Of a DNA stretch of 5,501 bases, positions 1 through 5,232 are shown piece after piece. Source of the DNA: Gammaproteobacteria bacterium (GTDB taxonomy: Bacteria; Pseudomonadota; Gammaproteobacteria; Pseudomonadales; Azotimanducaceae_A); the NCBI GenBank assembly GCA_028819775.1, contig JAPPKV010000472.1, positions 1 to 5,501 of the forward strand, in the 5' to 3' direction. A program made the translations under genes and the position numbers. The notes under the pieces were generated by a model. That model did not search any database and was not told where the DNA came from. It was given only the letters and a program-made list of their open reading frames with translations. Position 1 is the first letter of the stretch. Every line of letters starts with the position of its first letter.

Positions 1-760
1 CTTGCCGCAGCAGCATGCCCGCCTGGATGGTCTTGCCGAGTCCCACCTCGTCGGCGATCAGGAGTTTCGGCGGCCACCGCGAGTACAGGCGTTCGAAGGC
101 CCGCACCTGATGCGGCCACGGCGTTACCGCAGACGTCGCTTCGCCGACTCGGTCGCCGTAGCTCTGTGCAGGAGCGTCAAGGATGAATGCCCAGACCTGA
201 CCGCGCCGATCGACCGCGGGCGGTGGCGCAACGGGGTCGCGTGCCGGAGTCCCGGGTTGCGCGATCGGATGGTCACGCGGATCCGACTCCTGTGCCTTCA
301 GGCGGGCGGGCAAGTCGTCGTCAGGCATGAACCGCATCAGGTCGCGGCGCACCGCCTCGGGCACATCGAGGACTATCACCCGGGCAGAGCGTCCGGCCCA
401 GAGCCGCGCGAAGTTCCGCTCCTCGTGGGCGACGCGTTCGGGCTCGGTGCCCCAACTGGTATAGACGTTGATGCTCTCCCAGTTATGCCGCCAGCCGGAG
501 GGGGTCTCGTTCAAGCTTCCGTTCCAGGCGATTCGGTGCCCGGCGCTATCCTGAATGATGCCCGCCTTCACTGCTTTGGCGGGATCAATGCCAAGTTTCG
601 CCAAGTAATCCAAGGCAGCCGGGGCGTCCGCTCGGCCACATGAGTCGACCAGCACCCAACTGCCGCCGCCGATGTGCATGACAACGCTCTCGCCGTACCC
701 GGGGCCTATGAGGGTCAGCTCGAATTCGTCGTCCCGTGGGGGCTTGGCCCCGTGGGTCAC
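1..760 (-). CDS. Chimeric ORF: metallo-beta-lactamase N-terminus joined to PLD/SNF2-type helicase (partial, runs off left edge)
   Basis: I translated this frame by hand: it is open for 253 codons from a GTG at 760 to the window edge. The GTG overlaps the upstream stop (GTGA), so it is translationally coupled. Residues about 12-65 look like the first strands of a metallo-beta-lactamase-fold hydrolase (LIGPGYGESVVMHI, WVLVDSC, then LDYLAKLGID), but the HxHxDH metal motif expected next is absent. From about residue 66 the protein matches the middle of PLD-domain helicases of defence islands: a second HKD-like motif WNGSLNET (79-86), RHNWESINVY (91-100), a Pro-rich linker (about 155-185), AVTPWPHQVRAFERLY (211-226), then helicase motif I ADEVGLGKTIQ (236-246). 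The first PLD half-site (HxK) is missing. Inference: an internal deletion joined two genes in frame. The helicase would be a DNA translocase with a nuclease-like domain, here probably inactive as a nuclease. The helicase assignment is firm; the origin of the fusion is inferred. Confidence 0.8.
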   Translation of the reverse strand, partial: MTHGAKPPRDDEFELTLIGPGYGESVVMHIGGGSWVLVDSCGRADAPAALDYLAKLGIDPAKAVKAGIIQDSAGHRIAWNGSLNETPSGWRHNWESINVYTSWGTEPERVAHEERNFARLWAGRSARVIVLDVPEAVRRDLMRFMPDDDLPARLKAQESDPRDHPIAQPGTPARDPVAPPPAVDRRGQVWAFILDAPAQSYGDRVGEATSAVTPWPHQVRAFERLYSRWPPKLLIADEVGLGKTIQAGMLLRQ

Positions 761-1341
761 AGATCGAAGGCCCGTCTTGTCTCGCGTGCCCACTCCCTGC
801 CGTGCTGCAGGTCGCGTTCGGTGACGCGGGGAAGATCGCGAAACACGATCTGGGAAACTCGCTTCTTGGTGCCGGAAGGGGATCGCTCATAGCCGATCAC
901 CCAACGGAAGATCGCACCTACACGCAACGCGGCCGCATCGTCATCGGCGATCTCGGTCAACGGGATGATTGCCTCTTCCTCTTCGTGCGATGAGTTCGCC
1001 GTCAGGTCAACCAACGCCGCAACCAACTCATCGCCATGAATCTCGACCACGTGCCCCTCCCACTCCTGTAACGCGTGGAAGGAAACCTGCCCAGGCAAAG
1101 AGGACGGAATCGGTGCCACGGTCACCACAGGTACAGCGCTCCCGGCATCCCGCACAGGTTCTGAAGATGAATGCTGCGCTGCCTCGTTACCGATCACGTC
1201 GGCGGACGTTCCATCGGGTGATGTCGACTCAATGCGCGTGACTCGCTGCAGGTGGACAGCCGGCACCTGAAATAGATCGGTCTCTGAACTGCTGTTCCCG
1301 GCTCGAAAGTGGTAGCCGCTTCCAGGCTGGCTGGTTTGCAC
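757..1341 (-). CDS. Conserved-looking protein of unknown function, 194 aa, defence operon gene 4
   Basis: Starts at GTG 1341, which overlaps the preceding stop (TAGTG), and ends in TGA overlapping the next GTG (GTGA); it is clearly a coupled operon member. Residues 1-87 are Ser/Pro/Gly-rich and probably disordered. Residues about 90-194 form a compact domain rich in beta strands (EWEGHVVEIHGDELVAALVD, then IFRWVIGY at 144-151) with an acidic run EEEE at 120-123, and end in a charged helix (TERDLQHGREWARETRRAF). There is no signal peptide or membrane segment, so it should be cytoplasmic. I do not recognise a named family and see no catalytic signature. Its position beside a 233-aa unknown and a metallo-beta-lactamase start suggests these three formed a functional unit, perhaps an accessory module of the defence island; that is inference. 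An ATG start inside the poorly conserved N-terminal half cannot be excluded. Confidence 0.7.
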   Translation of the reverse strand: MQTSQPGSGYHFRAGNSSSETDLFQVPAVHLQRVTRIESTSPDGTSADVIGNEAAQHSSSEPVRDAGSAVPVVTVAPIPSSLPGQVSFHALQEWEGHVVEIHGDELVAALVDLTANSSHEEEEAIIPLTEIADDDAAALRVGAIFRWVIGYERSPSGTKKRVSQIVFRDLPRVTERDLQHGREWARETRRAFDL

Positions 1342-2042
1342 TATCCGTAACTCTCCCTTCGCAAAGACAATACATGGTCAACAATGGACTCGCTCCGCAT
1401 GAGGGAAGACTCGAAGCCGTCTTCCAGGGCGCGCAACAGTCCCTGGCCGCTCTGAGGGTCATCCTTCGGGATCGCATATTGATCATTCACCTGGACGTAC
1501 ACCCCCGGGCGGCCGCCGCCGATCCGGTTGGACGGTCCTACTGTTATGTTGATTTGGCTGCCTGCCGGCCGGCCTCTCGGACTGAGCTGCGACATCTTGA
1601 GGGTTGTCATTCCGCCACTCTGTCCATCCAAGTCCAGTTCCTCGACATAGCGCCCCCACGGTTCAACTGGTGCCAGCGTCCTGCCGATGCGGTCCAACTC
1701 AGCCAGGCCGGCGACCGGAACATGGGAGTTGCGATTGATGCCCATCAGCCGAAGTGGGGTATGGTAGAGGTGTTCCTTGAACACGCGCAAGACAAGGTCC
1801 CGAACGCGGACGTGGGGCGCTTGGGTGGTCTCCGCTACGAACACATCGTTCGTTACCTGCAGCGAGAGCCAGTCGAAGGAGAACTCGGTCACCTGAGCAT
1901 GGGCGACCTGCAACGTCGCCGAGTCGGCAGCGGTGCGCGGGAGCAATTCGTGCAGGACGAACCACGCAGGTGTGAAGATCGCCGGATTGAAGTTTCCGCG
2001 GAGCACGACAGCCACGCCATCGATCTCCGGTTGAATCCTCAC
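1341..2042 (-). CDS. Unknown protein, 233 aa, defence operon gene 3
   Basis: Starts at GTG 2042, one base after the upstream TAG (2044-2046), and stops with TAG at 1341-1343 overlapping the next GTG. The product looks soluble, alternating beta/alpha: an N-terminal half with FNPAIFTPAWFVLHELLP (18-35) and FSFDWLSLQVTNDVFV (54-69), a helix RDLVLRVFKEHLYHTPLRLMGIN (81-103), then a GGMTTLKMSQLSP stretch (143-155), PSNRIGGGRPGVYVQVND (170-187) and a C-terminal helix ending SIVDHVLSLRRESYG. The overall layout, with a helix followed by PLRLMGIN and a late strand VYVQVND, is faintly reminiscent of the TIGR04255 group of sporadic ~250-aa proteins, but I would not assign it. No catalytic residues stand out. 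The frame is intact, unlike its neighbours. Being embedded in a defence operon suggests a sensing or scaffold role, which is only context. Confidence 0.75.
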   Translation of the reverse strand: MRIQPEIDGVAVVLRGNFNPAIFTPAWFVLHELLPRTAADSATLQVAHAQVTEFSFDWLSLQVTNDVFVAETTQAPHVRVRDLVLRVFKEHLYHTPLRLMGINRNSHVPVAGLAELDRIGRTLAPVEPWGRYVEELDLDGQSGGMTTLKMSQLSPRGRPAGSQINITVGPSNRIGGGRPGVYVQVNDQYAIPKDDPQSGQGLLRALEDGFESSLMRSESIVDHVLSLRRESYG

Positions 2043-2043
2043 T

Positions 2044-2582
2044 CTACGCCCCTTCGGCGGGCGCTGCTGCGCGTGCCGCGCCGGGACGCGGGCGAAGTGA
2101 CGACCGGGGCGCGCCGTCGGTGAGCAGGATACGCAACGCCATCAACACGCGACGCGGATGCCTGCGGTGAATCGCCATTCCGGCCCAATAGGCTGCCTCC
2201 TCGTGCCGCATGGTCTCGATACCCTCGACAACGGCCCGCATGTTAGCGCGGTTTCGCATCGGTGCAAGGGCCCTGAACAGGAGCCCCAGCACGAGAGCGA
2301 CCTCTTCGGGCACATGGTAGCCGCTGTTCTCATGGCCGGCACCCGGGCCGAGCCGCACCCCCGCTTGGGCCAGCAGGCGCAGCACGCGGTGTTCGATAAG
2401 ATCCAGATCGGCGCCTCGGAGCCGCGCCACGCGACGCGCGAGGGTCGAACGGGGCGCCGCCGAGGACGGAATCTGCCAGACCGCGTATTCCGTGTCCGCC
2501 GGCCCGTGACGACGCACCCGCAACTCATATTGCGGGTCGACTCCACAGACTCGATCGATGGAATCGGCGCTGCGTTCGCCAT
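2044..2582 (-). pseudogene. Small helical defence-operon protein (DUF7680-like), frameshifted near its N-terminus
   Basis: The natural start is ATG 2582, overlapping the DUF499 stop (TAATG), but that frame (MANAAPIPSIESVESTR) loses sense after about 17 codons. The conserved-looking body lies in another frame: YELRVRRHGPADTEYAVWQI, DLIEHRVLRLLAQAGV, EEVALVLGLLFRALAPMRNR, EAAYWAGMAIHRRHPRRVLM, stop TAG 2044-2046. Adding one C to the CCC run at 2534-2536 (read on the minus strand) joins them as VEST-PQYELRVRR and gives exactly 180 codons including stop, about 179 aa. From memory the helical core resembles a family named DUF7680 that accompanies DUF499 in defence clusters; I am only moderately sure of that name. 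The function is unknown. The alternative start TTG 2523 would begin inside the YELRVRR strand and is less likely. It is either a real one-base deletion or a homopolymer sequencing error. Confidence 0.6.
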
Positions 2583-3944
2583 TACGTCTGCGCCTGCGCG
2601 CTGGCAGATACGTAAGCTGCCCCGCTCGCGAACCGTGACAACCGGTCGGTCAGCTTCTCCGCGGCTTCCCCGTGCATCGACAGTCCACTCTCGAAATTCA
2701 ACGCGAATGCGACCTCCAGGTCCTGCGAGTCGGCGGCGCGAAGCTGCGGTTCCAGAAACTCTCTGATCGGCTGCGCATCCTCAACCGGCCCGGCGAACTG
2801 CAACGAGAGAGAACCCCCATCGGCGGTCTCGTAGCCTCCCGTGAACGTGACCTCCTTGGCGGCGCCGGACACCGCGCCGATAGCCCCGAGGAGCCGGAAG
2901 GCGTCGCCCGCCTCAAACATTCGGATCGACAGCAGCCGTATCTTGTCCATGCGCCGAGCGCGAGCCTGCTCCCAGAGCTGCACCAACGCGTCCCGCAGCA
3001 CTCCCTCGGCGGTAACCGTCGCGGGACCGGCACGCGGTGACACTCCTCCGTTATCCGGGCGCGTTTTGTCGGGATCAAGGAGGTGCGAGTCCTGGCCCCC
3101 GCGCTGCCTGGCTTCCCGTCCGTAGTCATCCGGCCCGGTACGCGGCTCGGGACGCGGCCCGATGCCCCGGTTGCGGGCATAAGCCATGGTGAGCACGACT
3201 GCCTGCTCGTCGATCATGATGCTCACCGACGGATCGCCCGGACCGCACAGCAGGTCACCGCGCCGGTAAGTGTAGTCACTCCGCTCGACACCGAGTCGGA
3301 TGCCACGGATGAAGATGTCATCGCCGCTCAGGATCGGCAGCGCCGGGTTGCGGTTCGTCAAGCAGAATCAGGGTCGGCTCGCCGCCAAACAGCTCGCGCA
3401 GGGTTTCCGCGCCGGGGGCGACACCTTGTTCGTCGCTGTTGCGAAACCGTTCGTAGCCAGCCCTGCCGGCCAGCGCGAATGCGATCTCACCCCAGGGCGT
3501 CCGGGCCAGAACGCCGTCACCCATTGCGCGCCCGTTGGCGGGATCCGCGTTCTCGCCATCGAACGCGGCGACCCGCACCCGACCGTCGGGCAGCAGGGCC
3601 GGATCAACGAACTCACTGACCGCAGCCGCATCTGATCCGCCGGACACGGCGTGGACCAGGGCGATCAGGCCGTGGGTCTTGCCTCCGCCGTACGAGGTGT
3701 CGAGCCGGAAGATCGCCGCCGCCTCGCCACCGGCGCCGCTGAGTCGCCGGCATACGTTGGCCAGGAGATTCCTGAGCCCGCGCGTTGGCCACGTTCGGGC
3801 GAAGAACCGGGCCGGATCGCCATACTCCTCACTCGCGCGGCCGGCGACGACCTGCGCCAGGTCTGCGGCGAAGTCCGCGTCGACGCTTCCAGCGAGAATG
3901 TCAGCCCGTGGGCGGCAGGTGTCGAATATCGTTGGGATCGTCAT
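2582..3944 (-). pseudogene. DUF499-type anti-phage P-loop ATPase, central part deleted and frameshifted
   Basis: ATG 3944 opens MTIPTIFDTCRPR, a typical DUF499 N-terminus; the upstream TTG 3983 adds only unrelated residues. Visible features are Walker A DTSYGGGKTH (82-91, the hallmark of this family), VAAFDGENADP (126-134), and Walker B TLILLDE (191-197). Right after Walker B the frame runs into junk and stops at 3318-3320. The family C-terminus continues in another frame: NRNPALPILS, GIRLGVERSDYTYRRGDLL, MIDEQAVVLTMAYARNRGI, and a closing DRLSRFASGAAYVSASAQ, stop TAA 2582-2584. That frame is closed upstream by TGA 3368-3370, so the break lies within about 3350-3368. The family is usually about 1000 aa and only about 460 codons remain here, so roughly half, the centre, is missing. 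DUF499 proteins are STAND/AAA-like ATPases of DISARM-, BREX- and ARMADA-like clusters; this copy should be inactive. The identification is firm. Confidence 0.85.
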
Positions 3945-4048
3945 GTCCGCAAGGATTCGGGCGCCTGAACTGGACTGAGCCAATCAGTGTCTGGCGACGG
4001 CGAAGGGCGTTCGGCGGCTTGGCCTTTTTGGCAACCCGGATCCCGCGC

Positions 4049-4078
4049 AATATGCCATGGACACACCGTCGGTGTCAC
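4049..4078 (-). promoter_or_regulatory. Candidate sigma70-like promoter for the DUF499 operon
   Basis: On the minus strand GTGACA (4078-4073, five of six bases of TTGACA) is followed after 18 bp by CATATT (4054-4049, four of six of TATAAT), preceded by TGG, which makes an extended -10. Transcription would begin near 4042, leaving a leader of about 100 nt before ATG 3944. No other match this good was seen in the 3945-4149 gap. The call is from pattern only; the start of DUF499 has no strong Shine-Dalgarno, so initiation strength is unclear. Confidence 0.4.
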
Positions 4079-4082
4079 ACCG
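4063..4082. promoter_or_regulatory. Three alternating half-sites ACACCG/CGGTGT, candidate operator
   Basis: The string reads ACACCG, T, CGGTGT, C, ACACCG: three perfect 6-bp half-sites in alternating orientation, each separated by one base, so two overlapping palindromes share the middle half-site. It overlaps the -35 and spacer of the candidate DUF499 promoter, where a bound repressor would block RNA polymerase. One-base loops make a hairpin unlikely, so a DNA-binding site is the better reading. No regulator gene is seen in the left block; the HTH of the nearby HicB has a different candidate site. Confidence 0.4.
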
Positions 4083-4118
4083 ATGTGGGCCATCATTGTC
4101 GCGCGATGTGGCAGCCTG

Positions 4119-4142
4119 GCGCTGCTGTGCAAGAGGCAGCGC
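4119..4142. terminator. Stem-loop just downstream of the VOC gene, weak terminator candidate
   Basis: GCGCTGC and GCAGCGC form a perfect 7-bp stem around a 10-nt loop, starting 8 bp after the VOC stop in the direction of transcription. No T tract follows on the minus strand, so it is not a classical intrinsic terminator; it could stabilise the 3' end of the hicAB-VOC message or be chance in GC-rich DNA. Confidence 0.3.
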
Positions 4143-4149
4143 GCGAAAG

Positions 4150-4581
4150 TCAGCGCAGGCGTTGCAGGAACCACCAGTGGTGGCCCTCGGGGTCGCGCGC
4201 CTGGTAGCTGCGGTCCACCCAGTAGCCCTCGCCGTAGTCGTCGGTGGCCGGCTCCACCGTGACCGCCGCGCCGGACGCGCGCGCACGCTCGCAGTGGGCA
4301 TCGACGTCGTCAACGTATACGGCCAGCGACTGCGTGTTGGCGCCGCCGATGGCCAGCGGCGACCGCGGCCAGGTCCGGTCCGGGTGCAGGCCCACCTGGC
4401 CCACCATGATGAGCCCGCCGTCCAGGACGAGCTGCGAGTGGACGATCTGCCCCGCGTCGTTCTCGACCCTCTCCCGCACCGCGAAGCCAAAGGCGCGGGC
4501 CAGCCAGTCGATCGCGGCCGCCGCGTCGTCGTAGAACACGGCCGGCGCAATCCTCGGCCAGCCGTCAGGCGGATTCTTCAT
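4150..4581 (-). CDS. VOC (glyoxalase/bleomycin-resistance fold) family protein, 143 aa
   Basis: ATG 4581 follows a good ribosome binding site, GAAGGAG at 4593-4587 with a 5-nt spacer; longer upstream extensions of this frame overlap hicB and are discarded. The protein has two beta-alpha-beta-beta-beta modules: residues about 10-62 (IAPAVFYDDAAAAIDWLARA, FGFAVRERV, HSQLVLDGGLIMVG) and about 84-139 (QSLAVYVDDVDAHCERARAS, then YQARDPEGHHWWF). DPEGH at 130-134 is the usual closing motif of the superfamily, and His48 is a candidate metal ligand. The length is normal. These proteins are cytoplasmic dimers that bind or modify small molecules (glyoxalases, bleomycin or fosfomycin resistance, extradiol dioxygenases); the substrate cannot be read here. 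It lies 14 nt after hicB, so it is probably on the same message, although there is no known functional link to the toxin-antitoxin pair. Confidence 0.9.
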   Translation of the reverse strand: MKNPPDGWPRIAPAVFYDDAAAAIDWLARAFGFAVRERVENDAGQIVHSQLVLDGGLIMVGQVGLHPDRTWPRSPLAIGGANTQSLAVYVDDVDAHCERARASGAAVTVEPATDDYGEGYWVDRSYQARDPEGHHWWFLQRLR

Positions 4582-4595
4582 CTCGTCTCCTTCGT

Positions 4596-5021
4596 CTACT
4601 CGATGTGAACCAGCCGATGATTGAAAACCCGCTGCAGCTTGACGATGGTTTTCAGCGTCGGATTCGACTTGGCCGGATCTTCGATCCTCTGATATGTCTG
4701 ATAGGCGATACCGAGCTGTTTGGCCACGTCGGACTGCGACATCCCGCGTGCCTCGCGACTTCGCTTGAGCCAGATAGCAAATCCCACGCTCGTCTCCGGT
4801 TCGATCGGAAACACGTTGTCGCCGGCGATCTCGGAGCTTGCCGGCACCTTGAGCTTGCGGCTGTCGATCGACCCCAAATACGCACTCAGCGCCTCTCGTG
4901 CGTTCTCCTTCGCTTCCTCGAGGGTATCGCCGAACGTCAGGCACCCGGGAAGGTCGGGGAAGCTGACGTTGTACGCGTCGTCCGCGCGGTCGTATTCAAT
5001 CACCGCCGGGTAATAAATCAT
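4596..5021 (-). CDS. hicB: HicB-type antitoxin with C-terminal Xre-like HTH
   Basis: ATG 5021 is preceded by AGGAGG about 10 nt upstream, and its first four bases (ATGA) contain the stop that hicA would use in its restored frame, the classic hicAB junction. Residues 1-50 are the HicB partial RNase H-like fold (MIYYPAVIEYDRADDAYNVS, FPDLPGCLTFGDTLEEAKEN, AREALSAYLG), which binds and neutralises the toxin. Residues about 83-135 are a lambda-repressor/Xre-type helix-turn-helix (WLKRSREARGMSQSDVAKQL, GIAYQTYQRIED, NPTLKTIVKLQRVF), the DNA-binding part used for operon autorepression in this family. The length of 141 aa is normal for HTH-bearing HicB. The frame is intact. Given that the partner toxin appears broken, it may persist as a solitary regulator. 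Identification is confident. Confidence 0.93.
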   Translation of the reverse strand: MIYYPAVIEYDRADDAYNVSFPDLPGCLTFGDTLEEAKENAREALSAYLGSIDSRKLKVPASSEIAGDNVFPIEPETSVGFAIWLKRSREARGMSQSDVAKQLGIAYQTYQRIEDPAKSNPTLKTIVKLQRVFNHRLVHIE

Positions 5022-5196
5022 CGGATCCGCGCCTCCTCGAGGATAGCGTTCAGCGCCCCTTGGGAACGTCTCGCAAGCCGTGCACCGGCACGGAAATGGT
5101 CGCGGCGTCCTTAACCATCATGCGGTGCGAACCACGTACCCGATCCAGCCGCCAACCATTGGCGCGCAAGAGCTTCAGCAGATCGCGGCCGCTCAC
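5018..5196 (-). pseudogene. hicA: HicA-type mRNA interferase toxin, one-base frameshift near the C-terminus
   Basis: GTG 5196 aligns with the usual HicA start (VSGRDLLKLLRANGW), and residues 20-28 VRGSHRMMV carry the catalytic His (His24) of the double-stranded RNA-binding-like fold that cleaves mRNA. SVPVHGLRDVPKG follows as in the family, but the frame then ends at TGA 5050-5052 after only 48 residues. Adding one G to the run of four (CCCC on the plus strand, 5056-5059) restores the standard ending KGALNAILEEARIR, giving 59 aa, with a stop at 5018-5020 overlapping the hicB ATG. So the gene has lost one base or the read has. A TTG at 5232 would add 12 residues without family support. If real, the toxin lacks its last helix and is probably inactive. 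The family assignment is firm. Confidence 0.85.
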
Positions 5197-5205
5197 ACGG
5201 GAAAT

Positions 5206-5232
5206 ATTACAGCATGAAAGCTGTACATACAA
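5206..5232 (-). promoter_or_regulatory. Candidate hicAB promoter with extended -10
   Basis: On the minus strand TGCTGTAAT (5214-5206) is an extended -10 (TGn plus TGTAAT, five of six of TATAAT). Upstream TTGTAT (5232-5227) is a weak -35 at 15 bp. Transcription would begin close to 5199, only a few bases before GTG 5196, and no Shine-Dalgarno is seen there, so the toxin message may be nearly leaderless. Confidence 0.45.
5208..5225. promoter_or_regulatory. Palindrome TACAGC-N6-GCTGTA, candidate HicB operator
   Basis: Two perfect 6-bp arms around a 6-bp spacer (ATGAAA), centred 20 bp upstream of the hicA GTG and overlapping the candidate -10. HicB antitoxins with HTH domains typically bind inverted repeats at their own promoter, so this site fits autorepression. 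The link to HicB is inference from position and symmetry. Confidence 0.5.

Noticed and set aside
2..643. Plus-strand open frame of 213 codons
   Set aside because: It is antisense to the MBL/PLD-helicase frame, which has clear motifs; Arg/Gly/Pro-rich translation typical of a GC-rich shadow.
585..890. Minus-strand frame of 101 codons overlapping the end of the 194-aa gene and the start of the helicase chimera
   Set aside because: Overlaps both better-supported coupled genes in a third frame and shows no domain-like pattern.
1374..2123. Plus-strand open frame of 249 codons
   Set aside because: Antisense shadow of the 233-aa gene, which has the coupled start/stop overlaps and soluble-protein pattern.
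2521..2582. Programmed ribosomal frameshift in the small helical gene
   Set aside because: No slippery heptamer or downstream pseudoknot was seen; a single missing C in a C run explains the frame change more simply.
3942..3983. TTG 3983 as the DUF499 start
   Set aside because: The family N-terminus begins with MTIPTIFDTCRPR at ATG 3944; the added 13 residues look like non-coding sequence.
4081..4111. Direct repeat CGATGTGG at 4081-4088 and 4104-4111
   Set aside because: Only 8 bp, two copies, in GC-rich DNA; could easily be chance.
4150..4944. 264-codon extension of the VOC reading frame
   Set aside because: The extra N-terminus overlaps hicB in another frame; ATG 4581 has a good Shine-Dalgarno and matches the usual family start.
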